Of a stretch of DNA of 64,000 nucleotides, positions 1 through 8,763 are shown one piece after another. How positions within the stretch are numbered: the stretch's first letter is position 1; each line of letters starts with the position of its first letter. Both the position numbers and the translations under genes were made by a program. Source of the DNA: Planctomycetota bacterium (GTDB lineage Bacteria > Planctomycetota > Phycisphaerae > Phycisphaerales > SM1A02); NCBI GenBank assembly GCA_022574595.1, contig JACZRS010000007.1, positions 62,001 through 126,000 of the forward strand, given 5' to 3'. The notes under the pieces were generated by a model. The model made no database searches. It was not told the DNA's origin and was given only the letters and a program-made list of their open reading frames with translations.

Positions 1-1
1 A

Positions 2-568
2 GAGCAGCAAGCTGAACTTCATCGAGATATTGCCAAGCTGTATAAGAATGATCAAGAATCGTGGAGAGAGTTTTTTCATTTGCCTATGGATCTAAAAGGT
101 GATCTTAGTTCGTCGCTAAAAGGTGGGGCGCAGCGAGTTGTTGGGCTATTGCCAAATAATCTTCGCCTTAATCCACGTTGGATGGCTGCGGGTGCGTTGA
201 CCGGTGCGCTTGGTTGTGTTGCAGCTGCGACATTGCTTTCTCCTATCGCTATCGGTGCATTGCCTCTTTGGTCGGGTATTGGGGCTGCTATTGCAACGGC
301 AACGGCTGCGTTTAGAAAACCTGCGGCTGAGCTAAGTGGGGATGAATCTGCAAAGAATGTTCAGCTTACGGAATCTGTGCAAGCAGCAACTTTGTTTGCG
401 CTATTACTGGAACTGCAAGGCCGCGATGAAACTGCAATAACGCAAGTGCTAGAGCAAGTATTGGATTGCGATGAATCCGTTGAGTGCGACAATGCCCAAT
501 CAACTGAGCGTTGGCTTGATGATGTGAGGCATCGATTTGATTTGGCTCTGGCAAAGGAGTCATCATAG
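2..568 (+). CDS. Partial membrane protein upstream of the DUF3482 GTPase (DUF2868-like C-terminus)
   Basis: The reading frame is open at the left edge of the window, so only the C-terminal part (about 188 residues) is seen. It contains a hydrophobic stretch of two likely membrane segments (roughly residues 60-105 of the visible part, rich in Ala, Gly and Leu) and a soluble helical tail with the motif LLELQGRDE. The stop codon overlaps the GTG start of the next gene by one base (TAGTG), so the two are translationally coupled. A DUF2868 protein commonly precedes a DUF3482 GTPase in bacteria, and that context is the main reason for the family guess. What is seen is a membrane protein coupled to a GTPase; the family name is inferred. 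Confidence 0.6.
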   Translation, partial: EQQAELHRDIAKLYKNDQESWREFFHLPMDLKGDLSSSLKGGAQRVVGLLPNNLRLNPRWMAAGALTGALGCVAAATLLSPIAIGALPLWSGIGAAIATATAAFRKPAAELSGDESAKNVQLTESVQAATLFALLLELQGRDETAITQVLEQVLDCDESVECDNAQSTERWLDDVRHRFDLALAKESS

Positions 569-1998
569 TGAGCGTCAAGCCCCTTATTGTTGCGGTGGTG
601 GGGCATACCAATACGGGTAAGACTTCGCTGCTGCGCACATTGACGCGCGATGCAAGCTTTGGAGATGTTTCAGATCGTCCCGCCACAACTCGTCACGTTG
701 AGGGAGCTGCTGTACTAGTTAATGGCAAACCGATCATGGAACTTTACGATACCCCCGGACTAGAAGATTCCATCGGATTACTCGATCATTTGGATAGTTT
801 AGCATCCGGTCGCCGCACACAAGGTATTGAGCTTATTGAGCAGTTTTTAGCAAGCGATGAAGCTAACAAGGAGTTTGCGCAGGAAGCTAAAGCATTGCGC
901 CAAGTTTTGTCAAGTGATGTTGCGCTATATGTAATTGATGCGCGCGATCGTGTACTGGGTAAACACAGCGATGAGCTGAATATCCTTGCGCGCTGCGCCA
1001 AGCCTGTTGTTCCCGTACTGAACTTTATCGCAAATGAAGATGCCAAGGTCGGCATTTGGCGCGAGCATCTAGCGCGAGTCAACATGCACGCAGTTGCTGA
1101 GTTTGATACGGTTGTTTTAGATGAGCTTTGCGAACAAAGGCTGTATGAAAAAATGCGTAGTTTGCTTGATGCTAATGTTGATCAACTCAATAGTTTAATT
1201 GAAGATCGTTGCAATCTGCATCGTGATTTGAAGCGTGCATCTGCTCAGCTTGTTGGCGATATGTTAATTGATGTGGCTGCGTATGTTACTTATGTTCAAA
1301 CAGGTGATTCTCCCCAAACAGAGAATGCTTTGAGTACTCTGCGCAAAATAGTTAGCTCGCGCGAACAGCGCTGTGTGGATCAATTACTGGAATTACATTG
1401 TTTTCGCCCTGAAGATTGCTTGCCAGATACATTACCTATAGAGGGTGGCAAATGGGGGTATGATCTATTTAGTCCCCAAGCCATGAAACAATTTGGTTTA
1501 ACTGCAGGCGGGGGGATTGCAGCAGGAGCGGCTACAGGTTTTGTATTTGACGCTATGGTTGGAGGAGTAAGTGGGGGGGCAATGACCCTAATCGGAGCTG
1601 TGATCGGTGGAGTACTCGGTGCTGGCAGATCTCAAGGAAAACGTTTGATTCGTAAAGCTCAGGGTGAAACTGAACTTCGCTGCGATGATCAAACTTTGAG
1701 GTTGCTTGCTCTTCGCCAACTGATGTTAACGCGTGCACTGCTTTGTCGCGGACACGCTGCCCAGCAACCCCTGGTTATGCCTAAGCCTGGCCGATTGAAG
1801 CTCCCACAAACTTCTGTTGCGATTATGCCTGCGTCAATACAACTTGCGCGCACCAAGGCACATTGGTCGCATATTGTAACTGATGCCCAGGGCTATAAAG
1901 CTCCAGATCCAGCCAGACTAGAAGCAGTTAGATCTTTAACTGAACATCTACTTCAGTTGCTAAAGAAAGATGAAAATAAACAGATAGAGTTTCCTTGA
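568..1998 (+). CDS. GTPase with DUF3482-type C-terminal region
   Basis: A 476-residue P-loop GTPase. The G1 loop is GHTNTGKTS near residue 12, followed by a threonine-containing switch (ATTRH) and the G3 motif DTPG near residue 64. A G4-like NFIANED lies near residue 150, in place of the classic NKxD. The C-terminal half holds a glycine-zipper segment (about residues 310-350, repeated GG, AG and SG) that could insert into a membrane. The GTG start overlaps the previous stop by one base and has AAGGAG eight bases upstream. The pair with a membrane protein is typical of DUF2868/DUF3482 loci, whose physiological role is not established to my knowledge. The gene lies outside the mobile island and looks like ordinary host sequence. 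Confidence 0.8.
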   Translation: MSVKPLIVAVVGHTNTGKTSLLRTLTRDASFGDVSDRPATTRHVEGAAVLVNGKPIMELYDTPGLEDSIGLLDHLDSLASGRRTQGIELIEQFLASDEANKEFAQEAKALRQVLSSDVALYVIDARDRVLGKHSDELNILARCAKPVVPVLNFIANEDAKVGIWREHLARVNMHAVAEFDTVVLDELCEQRLYEKMRSLLDANVDQLNSLIEDRCNLHRDLKRASAQLVGDMLIDVAAYVTYVQTGDSPQTENALSTLRKIVSSREQRCVDQLLELHCFRPEDCLPDTLPIEGGKWGYDLFSPQAMKQFGLTAGGGIAAGAATGFVFDAMVGGVSGGAMTLIGAVIGGVLGAGRSQGKRLIRKAQGETELRCDDQTLRLLALRQLMLTRALLCRGHAAQQPLVMPKPGRLKLPQTSVAIMPASIQLARTKAHWSHIVTDAQGYKAPDPARLEAVRSLTEHLLQLLKKDENKQIEFP

Positions 1999-2046
1999 GA
2001 TTTGGATTTGACAATTTGTCCATCAGGCGGCGTATACTTATCCATG

Positions 2047-2120
2047 GGGCGATTAGCTCAGTTGGCTAGAGCGCACGGATCACACCCGTGAGGTCACAGG
2101 TTCGAGCCCTGTATCGCCCA
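2047..2120 (+). tRNA. tRNA-Val (anticodon CAC)
   Basis: A full cloverleaf can be folded. The acceptor stem is GGGCGAT with ATCGCCC, the D arm is GCTC/GAGC, and the anticodon stem is CACGG/CCGTG with the seven-base loop ATCACAC, giving anticodon CAC (codon GTG). The variable loop is AGGTC, the T arm is ACAGG/CCTGT with loop TTCGAGC, and the discriminator base is A. CCA is not encoded. The 3' part, from the anticodon loop onward, is duplicated at 27826-27869, so this gene is the insertion target of the island. The left copy keeps the complete, functional tRNA. Confidence 0.95.
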
Positions 2121-2122
2121 TT
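2079..2122 (+). repeat. Left attachment site (attL) inside tRNA-Val
   Basis: This 44-bp sequence runs from the tRNA anticodon loop through the discriminator base plus two T residues. It is identical, base for base, to 27826-27869. Tyrosine integrases commonly recombine within tRNA anticodon or T loops and leave the tRNA intact on one side, which is what is seen here. Confidence 0.95.
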
Positions 2123-2197
2123 TACATAACGCGTGCTGAATCAAGTATTTACGATTACCTTCCCAAGGGGAAGTGCGGCCGTGACCCAAACCTAGGG

Positions 2198-2213
2198 CGT
2201 ATCCACTGATACG
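2198..2213. promoter_or_regulatory. Palindrome CGTATC-4-GATACG upstream of the integrase
   Basis: A perfect 6-bp inverted repeat with a four-base spacer (CACT) lies 25 bp before the integrase start. The same half-sites with a different spacer (ATCT) occur at 27705-27720, upstream of the DUF1580 gene at the other end of the island. It could be an operator shared by integrase and excisionase, or an arm-type recombinase site. Another inverted pair (CTTCCC/GGGGAAG) lies just upstream at 2159-2172. Confidence 0.55.
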
Positions 2214-2237
2214 TTCCACAACATATGAGGTCGCACT

Positions 2238-3422
2238 ATGGTAGCGCAGAGAATCCCCAAATATCGCCGTCAGAAAAGGAAGGGCAAGCCCGATCGTGCG
2301 TTCGTTGAGATCGACGGGTCGCGCCACTACTTAGGAAAGTATGGCGATGAAGTAAGTAAGCAGCGATACGAAAGACTGATGGCAGAATGGTTGACTAGCG
2401 GTCGATGTCTTTCTGTCGATACCGAAGAGATCACGATCACAGAGTTATGTGCACGCTTCTGGACCTATGTTTCGGAGTACTATCGTAAGCCAGATGGTTC
2501 ACCTACGAGTGAGATCGCTAGCTATCGCACTGCTATGCGACACGTCAGGGCATTATATGGAAACACGCCAGCTTCCAAGTTTGATCCTCGTGCCTTAAAG
2601 GCGGTGCGACAAAAAATGATCGATCGGGATAACTCACGGTCGCATATCAACAAATCCATTAGCCGAATCAAACGGATGTTCAAATGGGGTGTACAGGAAG
2701 ATCTCCTACCAGTCTCGGTTCATGTTTCATTACAGACTGTCGAAGGTCTAAAACAAGGTCGGTCTGCGGCACGTGAAACGACACCCGTGTGCTCTGTTCC
2801 AGAGGAATATGTCAAAGCGGTCGAACCTTATGTGTCAAGGCAAGTCTGGGCGATCATTCAATTGCAACTTCTGACCGGAGCGCGTCCGGGTGAACTCGTC
2901 ATGATGCGGCCAATTGACCTTGATATGTCAGGTGTCGTTTGGATATACAAATTATCCCATCACAAGACGGCACACCACAATATAAAAAGAACGATTCCGC
3001 TTGGTGAACAATCTCAGAAAGTCATCGAACCATTCTTTGGGGGATGTCCCGTCAATCAGTATTTGTTCGCACCAAAGGAAGCAGAAAACGATCGTCGAAA
3101 TGATCTGCGCCAGAAGCGTGTGATACCTCTCTCCTGTGGAAATATCCCCGGTAGCAATCGTGTCCGACACCCAAAGCGAGTACCGGGGGATTACTACACA
3201 TCTACGAGTTACCGCAGAGCCATCGCAAGAGCCTGCAAAGAAGCAGAAGTGCCGAACTGGCATCCACATCAGCTTCGACACAACTATGCGACTAGAATTC
3301 GTCGAGACTTCGGTCTTGAGGCAGCGCAGGTCATGCTTGGTCACCAACGCGCTGATGTTACTCAGATATATGCAGAAGTGAACACGACACGAGCGATAGA
3401 GATTGCAGCGGAGGTAGGATAA
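2238..3422 (+). CDS. int: Tyrosine recombinase (island integrase)
   Basis: A 394-residue phage-type integrase. It has an N-terminal AT-hook-like basic segment (IPKYRRQKRKGK), a SAM-like core-binding region (about residues 65-160) and a C-terminal catalytic domain. The catalytic set is visible: Arg in GARPGE (about 216), Lys in HHKT (about 242), His and Arg in HQLRH (about 343-347), His in LGHQ (about 367) and the Tyr nucleophile in TQIYAE (about 377). It starts 116 bp inside the attL site, as expected for the enzyme that inserted the island into tRNA-Val. Its stop overlaps the next start by one base (TAATG). Its promoter region carries the palindrome shared with the other end of the island. 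Confidence 0.93.
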   Translation: MVAQRIPKYRRQKRKGKPDRAFVEIDGSRHYLGKYGDEVSKQRYERLMAEWLTSGRCLSVDTEEITITELCARFWTYVSEYYRKPDGSPTSEIASYRTAMRHVRALYGNTPASKFDPRALKAVRQKMIDRDNSRSHINKSISRIKRMFKWGVQEDLLPVSVHVSLQTVEGLKQGRSAARETTPVCSVPEEYVKAVEPYVSRQVWAIIQLQLLTGARPGELVMMRPIDLDMSGVVWIYKLSHHKTAHHNIKRTIPLGEQSQKVIEPFFGGCPVNQYLFAPKEAENDRRNDLRQKRVIPLSCGNIPGSNRVRHPKRVPGDYYTSTSYRRAIARACKEAEVPNWHPHQLRHNYATRIRRDFGLEAAQVMLGHQRADVTQIYAEVNTTRAIEIAAEVG

Positions 3423-4006
3423 TGTGCAAAAAGAGTGTCCCTGACTGGCTCCGTGAAATGGAGCACGACGCTATTCATGACTATCTTGTAATCATCTACG
3501 ATTGGATAGCTCGACTTGCCGATCAAGACAAACAAGACGAGGCCACAAAACATGAGCTGGTCGCTGGCGCTAAGAAAGAGATCAGTATGTTACGGGGTGA
3601 ATGCGCGTCGCTGTGTTTCTGTTTCCCCGACGTGAAATTCCGATCGCTCCCTGATCCTACCGAAGTCGATCACACGACAACCTTCTATGAACTTGTAGAT
3701 TGGCTCCGTGAGTCGGATGAAGCACTAAAGGATGTAGGGAAACCTCTTGTGACTGGGAAAACACTCAAAATCGCTCGCGTCATCTTTCTCCATAGAGGGC
3801 TGACTAGCGAGAGGTATGCGACGCTACTGGATCGTAGGTTTAACGAGCCAACTAATGACTCGGCAGTCAGGCGGGCGATAAGTGATGTCTTAATTCACTG
3901 GGGATTTGAATCCACAGGAACAGCGTATCATCCGCCAAGGCAGAACACAGGCAAGCCATGGGAACGACCTGTAATCGGAGTTGATGATAATGCGGACCTG
4001 ATATAG
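3422..4006 (+). CDS. Hypothetical protein coupled to the integrase
   Basis: A 194-residue soluble protein of unknown function. The N-terminal third is helical and acidic with a Cys cluster (ECASLCFCF near residue 63). The C-terminal part has a pattern of short helices (about residues 115-165) that could form a winged-helix-like fold, but I recognise no family. It starts on the last base of the integrase stop codon (TAATG), so it is probably co-translated. An accessory or directionality role in recombination is possible from position only. It converges with the short recombinase gene that ends 14 bp downstream. Confidence 0.7.
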   Translation: MCKKSVPDWLREMEHDAIHDYLVIIYDWIARLADQDKQDEATKHELVAGAKKEISMLRGECASLCFCFPDVKFRSLPDPTEVDHTTTFYELVDWLRESDEALKDVGKPLVTGKTLKIARVIFLHRGLTSERYATLLDRRFNEPTNDSAVRRAISDVLIHWGFESTGTAYHPPRQNTGKPWERPVIGVDDNADLI

Positions 4007-4020
4007 CGATCATTATGACA

Positions 4021-4626
4021 CTATCCTGATATCGACCACTGCCGCATCCGCATTGTCTCGATGACTTGCTGCGGCGCGATGTGGTCAATATACCTCGATG
4101 TGGTTCCGACATTTGTGTGTCCGAGTTGTCGGGAAATCACATTAATGGGCACTCCTTCTGCAGCAAGTTCCGCAGCGTGTGTATGTCGTAAGCCATGCGC
4201 GTGTACGCGCTTTTCAATGCCAGCACGTAGTGCCATTCGAGGCAACATCTTCCGCACGTAGGCACTCGACAAACGAGTCCCCTTTAGCGTGCAGAACAAT
4301 GGACCGCGAGAAATGTGAAGTGATGATCGTATGTCTAACCAGCGTTGGATCATGTCAAACGCAGTCGCATCTAGGCCCACAGTTCGTGCCTTGTCACCCT
4401 TGCCGTGGAGAATGCGAATCGATCCTGATTGCGGATCGAGATCCTTTCGTTCGAGAGATAGCGCCTCGGACACCCGCAGACCGCCACGATACATTGTAAC
4501 AATCAACGCTCGGTTTCTGATTCCCGTTGGGGCTCGGTGAGAACATGCACGAATAAGACATTGTATTTCATCGCGAATGAGAGGTTCAGGTGGATATAGT
4601 TTTCCCTTGTTTGAAGGTGTGAACAT
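4021..4626 (-). CDS. Short tyrosine recombinase, catalytic domain only
   Basis: A 201-residue XerC/D-like recombinase that lacks most of the N-terminal core-binding domain. All catalytic residues are present: Arg51 (GGLRVSEA), Lys76 (HGKGDK), His144 and Arg147 (HGLRH), His170 (LGH) and Tyr179 (SRYIDH). The start is supported by AAGGAG seven bases upstream of ATG, so this is probably a natural short form and not a truncation artefact. It is much shorter than the roughly 300 residues of XerC/D. It is a second recombinase inside the same island, transcribed opposite to the main integrase and next to the first cargo module. It may act on internal sites, but its substrate is unknown. Confidence 0.88.
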   Translation of the reverse strand: MFTPSNKGKLYPPEPLIRDEIQCLIRACSHRAPTGIRNRALIVTMYRGGLRVSEALSLERKDLDPQSGSIRILHGKGDKARTVGLDATAFDMIQRWLDIRSSLHISRGPLFCTLKGTRLSSAYVRKMLPRMALRAGIEKRVHAHGLRHTHAAELAAEGVPINVISRQLGHTNVGTTSRYIDHIAPQQVIETMRMRQWSISG

Positions 4627-4660
4627 AGCCTCGCTCCTTTTTGCAGATGGTTAAGCTTTG

Positions 4661-4683
4661 GACAACAAGCGATACCCTATTGC
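4661..4683 (+). repeat. Boundary motif copy (AAGCGATACCCTATTG type)
   Basis: A diverged copy of the island's recurrent intergenic motif (core GAAAGCGNNACTCTATAG). It lies about 140 bp beyond the 3' end of the GAP1 module and just upstream of the short recombinase. Related copies are at 11561, 12561, 17468 and 20067. Confidence 0.4.
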
Positions 4684-4820
4684 TTGGTTGCACCAGGCGC
4701 AAGGACTAAGCGTATTTAAACCAACTGTTCGATCGCTGTCAGATTGCAAGGATAATCGAGGTCTGCCCGCTAATCACCGACTCTTGTAGCTCACATTGCT
4801 ATTCACACTGCCCAAAGCAC

Positions 4821-6914
4821 TCAAAATAGCAAACGCTTCTGATCCGGTGTGCCGATGTCGGGATTCCGTTCTATTGCACTTACCAAGTGCGATGTCATTA
4901 ATTTCCCGTCCTTGCGCAATTTCTTGCAAGTTTTCATCACAAGTTGGAATGTACTTGGTCGAGCAGTTGCGAGTAAGAAGTGCTTCACATCCCATTGATT
5001 ATCGAGAAAAGTGTGTACGATCTTTCTTCTAAGTCGCTCGCACTTGTCCCAACTGGCGCTTCGTAGTCGAGGGAGAATCACATGCAACTTCTGCCAAGAC
5101 TCGTAAGGCAATCGATTATGGGCTAGCGCTTCGTGAACGGCATCAAATGATGTAGATACCAATTCAGCTGCCATGTCCTCAGTACTTTCGAAGCCAATAG
5201 TCAAGACGAACGCCATGACATCATTCAGATTTCGCTCATCCGCAACGCCAGACATAGACTGTCGACCCACATCGAGCCAACGTCCCAAGCCGAGCTTTTG
5301 AACCGATTTCTGTGTTGGGTCAAGTACTTTAGTCGCTAGAAACCACGCATGGTTGTTGACGGAAGACTCACTTCGAAGCCATCTCATGACCGCTTCTGAT
5401 TCACGTGATAGCGCCAATAAACAATCGTGATTGATCACATGCGACTCACTGCTTGCCGCTAGAGTTAGAATGGCGTCAACGGCTCTGCTCCCGAGTCTGT
5501 CCAAAATGTCAGAACAATACAACTCGGTACTCTCGATGATTGTGTTTACTACTTGAATCAACGTCTTTGCATCTATAGTGGCTTCAGCAATCATATCTAG
5601 CATTTCGAGTTGCACACTTCGTGAGGCACACCACAGCGCGGGTTCCTCTGCGATTCCTGGACACGCACGAAGTAGTGCGTATCTCAGATTCGGATTTGCA
5701 TCGATCACCATGACCATATCGTGTGCCGATAGATGCTTTACAAGATCTCCGAAGAGTTCCTCACCTACAATGTTGCGTTCTTCCTGGTCTAGCCACACCA
5801 GTAGGTCCAACGCACCACTCTTGCGCGTTGACCAAAGATTGTCGATGCGATCGCTAAGCCTCAGGTTCAAATTCTGGAACGAGTTAAAGTGGGGCGAGCT
5901 CGCTAGGTAGCGGAGAACCGCAACAGTGTCGAAAGCAACTCGTGACTGCGTCCCGTTTCCCAACACATAGCCCTTTAATGCTACGGCATCGTTCGGTGAA
6001 GGGAATCTTTCTGCAATTGAATCTAAAACATCGGCAGGGTCTGCATTTTCATACTCAACCTTTTCTAACAGTGCATACACTTGGGCAATAAACGGAAACA
6101 TTGATCGTTTGGCCGGGAAGTCGGCGCACGCGCTTCGCACGAAATCCCCGAATGTTGACAGCTGTGGATGAAGAGCGCCTTTAACTATGACTTCAGCCCA
6201 TTGATTATTGTATTCGACGAACTCAGCACGCGAATGCCTCTCGATCTGCAACTTTCCTTTACGTGTTGGTGCACCGTAAGGAACTATCTCAAGGTTGAAT
6301 TGAAAACCAGGTATATCTCGTGCCTCCAGTGCGCCAGTACAAAAACTAAATTGGTGCCGCAACGCATTCCATTGCATGTTCCAAAGACCAAAAACCAATT
6401 CTTCTAACTCTTTAGCACTTTGTGCCTCCACGCAGATGCTCTCTTCCGATTGATACAGCGCACGCACCAAATGTAGGCTCAACGGTGATACTACATTTTG
6501 CAAATCATCGGTCGCTCCTGTAATGCAATCTGGTGCAATATTCAGCCTCTTGCTGTAGGCTTGCTTTGATATAAGATCTTGCGATGGTCTATTAAAGGCT
6601 CGTCGAAGAATTCGCACATCATCGATTCGCTCCCACTGATCCAGTTTCACCAGTATTACATGGGTCCAAACACAGCCCGGTCGTTCCATTTCAATTGCAT
6701 ACCAAGTTTTGCAAAGCGCGTACATCTCTGATTCAGCTAGTGCGAAACCGCTGTAGTATTCTTCAAAGCCCGGTAAGAATGCATGCCCCGAAAAGTCACT
6801 TAGGATCGATAGCAATCGCTCGTCGGCCCGCGGCAGATCGAACGATGAATCGAGCAGACGATGTCCATCTGAGTAACCGAAAAGTGCCTGTTCAATGACA
6901 ACATCGGCATTCAT
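4821..6914 (-). CDS. GTPase-associated protein 1 (GAP1-N1 domain)
   Basis: A 697-residue protein whose first 230 residues match the GAP1-N1 pattern: QALFGYSDGHRLL near the start, SDFSGH, then TWYAIEMERPGCVWTH. That domain defines GTPase-associated protein 1 in predicted NTP-dependent conflict systems; the rest is a long helical region corresponding to the GAP1 middle and C-terminal parts. The start chosen is ATG at 6914, which has GGGGAG upstream and overlaps the preceding GTPase stop as ATGA; an ORF opening at 6950 ignores this. It is the last gene of a six-gene minus-strand operon. By analogy it would couple GTPase state to effector action, but no biochemistry is known to me. Confidence 0.85.
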   Translation of the reverse strand: MNADVVIEQALFGYSDGHRLLDSSFDLPRADERLLSILSDFSGHAFLPGFEEYYSGFALAESEMYALCKTWYAIEMERPGCVWTHVILVKLDQWERIDDVRILRRAFNRPSQDLISKQAYSKRLNIAPDCITGATDDLQNVVSPLSLHLVRALYQSEESICVEAQSAKELEELVFGLWNMQWNALRHQFSFCTGALEARDIPGFQFNLEIVPYGAPTRKGKLQIERHSRAEFVEYNNQWAEVIVKGALHPQLSTFGDFVRSACADFPAKRSMFPFIAQVYALLEKVEYENADPADVLDSIAERFPSPNDAVALKGYVLGNGTQSRVAFDTVAVLRYLASSPHFNSFQNLNLRLSDRIDNLWSTRKSGALDLLVWLDQEERNIVGEELFGDLVKHLSAHDMVMVIDANPNLRYALLRACPGIAEEPALWCASRSVQLEMLDMIAEATIDAKTLIQVVNTIIESTELYCSDILDRLGSRAVDAILTLAASSESHVINHDCLLALSRESEAVMRWLRSESSVNNHAWFLATKVLDPTQKSVQKLGLGRWLDVGRQSMSGVADERNLNDVMAFVLTIGFESTEDMAAELVSTSFDAVHEALAHNRLPYESWQKLHVILPRLRSASWDKCERLRRKIVHTFLDNQWDVKHFLLATARPSTFQLVMKTCKKLRKDGKLMTSHLVSAIERNPDIGTPDQKRLLF

Positions 6915-7798
6915 ATGGACTCCCCACCCCATGCTTCTTGAAGTAACCATCGGATCGGGCGAGTTATGTCATGATCCGTGAAGTCGTCGTCTGCAACCAG
7001 AATTCGTTCCCATGGATTGGCATGTGTCAGAAGTTCCGACTTCTTCGACTTGTAATCTCCCCCTTGTGCGCTAACTCCATAAACATGACGCCGATTCGAA
7101 TCAATGTTTGCAGTCAAATATTGATTTAACAGCGGTAATCGTTTTTTTAAATATATTGAGGCCGTGTCGAATTCGCTACAAAGGAGATCCCAGGCCGACA
7201 CTACTACTGCAACACGACATGCGCTAAACGCATCATCACGTCGTTTATTTAGAAATTGCAAGCACTCCACAAGTTGCACTTGTGTAGGCGCGAGGTTCGG
7301 AATCCATTGAACCACTTCCTCTTTAGTATTCTCATCACTTTTTGGTCCATCTCCATTTTGAACATCACCGCTTACGTAGATTTCTTCAGCAATTGTTGTT
7401 GGATCAATCACTTTCTCGGGGTGCACAAATAGAAGGAATCCGATCGCATTTTCTACGAGGTTGTCAAATTCGAGGCTCCATTGCCGTTCTGCCCAGTGAC
7501 TCATAAACGTCTCGCCCGACAAATCAGGAAACTCAAGTGTAACAACTCGACTAAAATCACTATCTGAGAGATTTATAGAGGTGCGTTCGATCCGCCCTAA
7601 TCTGGTGCGCGATTGACTCTCGCATTGAAGCCATGCTGCACCGATTTGGTTTAGATATTTACGGTCAGTCGGTAGTGCCTCTACACAGAGCGCTCCTTTC
7701 ACGGTCGATGAGAGTGCGTGTTGCCATAAACTGGCAAGGAATGTCGTTTTACCTGTTGCCGGAAATCCCAACGAAATAATTGTGCGTGGTGCGCTCAT
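6911..7798 (-). CDS. P-loop GTPase, DO-GTPase1-like
   Basis: A 295-residue P-loop NTPase. The Walker A/G1 loop is GFPATGKTTF at residues 11-20. A Walker B/G3-like segment is LEFPDLSGETF (about residue 88), and a G4-like SAWD (about residue 205) stands in for NKxD. This layout fits the double-GTPase family that accompanies GAP1 proteins. It starts two bases after the stop of the partner GTPase gene and ends in a four-base ATGA overlap with GAP1, so all three products are probably made in fixed proportion. The protein has no membrane segment. The family call is from motifs and context; nucleotide preference is not shown. Confidence 0.82.
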   Translation of the reverse strand: MSAPRTIISLGFPATGKTTFLASLWQHALSSTVKGALCVEALPTDRKYLNQIGAAWLQCESQSRTRLGRIERTSINLSDSDFSRVVTLEFPDLSGETFMSHWAERQWSLEFDNLVENAIGFLLFVHPEKVIDPTTIAEEIYVSGDVQNGDGPKSDENTKEEVVQWIPNLAPTQVQLVECLQFLNKRRDDAFSACRVAVVVSAWDLLCSEFDTASIYLKKRLPLLNQYLTANIDSNRRHVYGVSAQGGDYKSKKSELLTHANPWERILVADDDFTDHDITRPIRWLLQEAWGGESI

Positions 7799-7800
7799 TG

Positions 7801-8763
7801 CTATTCAAAAGCTTGCGGCAAGATTCGTTGAAAATACTTGTCGAACTCTCCAGTTATAGGGGGCATTTTTAGCTTACGGGATGGCTGGTTTTTGTCTAAG
7901 GGCGAATCTTCAATCCATGATGGAAGCACTCCATCGACACCGTCGGCTATATCACGCTTGTATTTTTCGTCGCGAGCAGCAATGCTGAAGAATCGCAATC
8001 GCCCTAACAGTTTCTCGAATGAATCACGAATCTCTCCCTCTATCATTTTTATGAAATCTTTGCATGCATCTCCAGTTCGTTCGATGACATCATCTTTTGT
8101 GAATAAGATGTCTACGAAAGACGACTTATCCAAATATTCGATCTGAATAAGGCTTAGAATCAGTAATTTCACGAATCGCCGCTCTTCCTGTCTTCGACTG
8201 ACATCGGCTAGTCGCGCACCATCGCTCAGCACGACGAAGTGGTCCGCAAATCGAATCAGAGACAGGGCGCGCGCGTCTTCTTCGGAATTGATCGCAGCCT
8301 GAAACTCTTCTCCAGACACATCAGACAACAGTAAATCTCGATGTGTATGTCCTTTGTTCTCCTTGCACACACGCAAGTGGAGGAATCTATGACTAACCGC
8401 ACGTGCAGTTCGTTCTGTTTTAGGCTCTAATCGATTGGATACAAGGCGGCTGTGATGACAAATGCGTTCGAAGCCGATGAGCGTGTCTGATCCGGCAAAC
8501 AGGTAGCCTGCAAAAGTGCCGTGATTGAATCGTTCGTAGATACTCGCAATCAGGGTGGTTTTTCCGCTGTCGCTTCTGCCACCAATAACAACGCGATTTG
8601 CTTGTAATCCAGAAGCAAACTCAGTTGCCTCTTTAGTCAGTAGTGACTCTCCTCTATGCAATTCAATGAAATCCTCTAGTGTGGCCGTATCAGTGGTAAC
8701 AGTGGCTTGAGGTGCGGTGGCGGAGGAATCGTCTGAAAATGTGCTGTCGGTCTCATTGGGCAT
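7801..8763 (-). CDS. P-loop GTPase, DO-GTPase2-like
   Basis: A 320-residue P-loop NTPase with G1 loop GGRSDSGKTT (about residues 61-70). It is followed by the segment FAGSDTLIGFERICH, which I associate with the second member of the double-GTPase pair. A DVSGEEF segment (about residue 160) is the G3 equivalent and FTKDD (about residue 233) the G4 equivalent. The N-terminal 45 residues are Ser/Thr/Ala-rich and probably disordered. The ATG overlaps the stop of the upstream gene by one base (TAATG). With its neighbour it forms the GTPase pair of the system, likely working as a heteromeric switch (inference). Confidence 0.82.
   Translation of the reverse strand: MPNETDSTFSDDSSATAPQATVTTDTATLEDFIELHRGESLLTKEATEFASGLQANRVVIGGRSDSGKTTLIASIYERFNHGTFAGYLFAGSDTLIGFERICHHSRLVSNRLEPKTERTARAVSHRFLHLRVCKENKGHTHRDLLLSDVSGEEFQAAINSEEDARALSLIRFADHFVVLSDGARLADVSRRQEERRFVKLLILSLIQIEYLDKSSFVDILFTKDDVIERTGDACKDFIKMIEGEIRDSFEKLLGRLRFFSIAARDEKYKRDIADGVDGVLPSWIEDSPLDKNQPSRKLKMPPITGEFDKYFQRILPQAFE

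Noticed and set aside
4061-4540. Plus-strand ORFs opposite the short recombinase
   Set aside because: The minus-strand frame carries all catalytic residues and a good ribosome binding site; the plus-strand frames are shadows.
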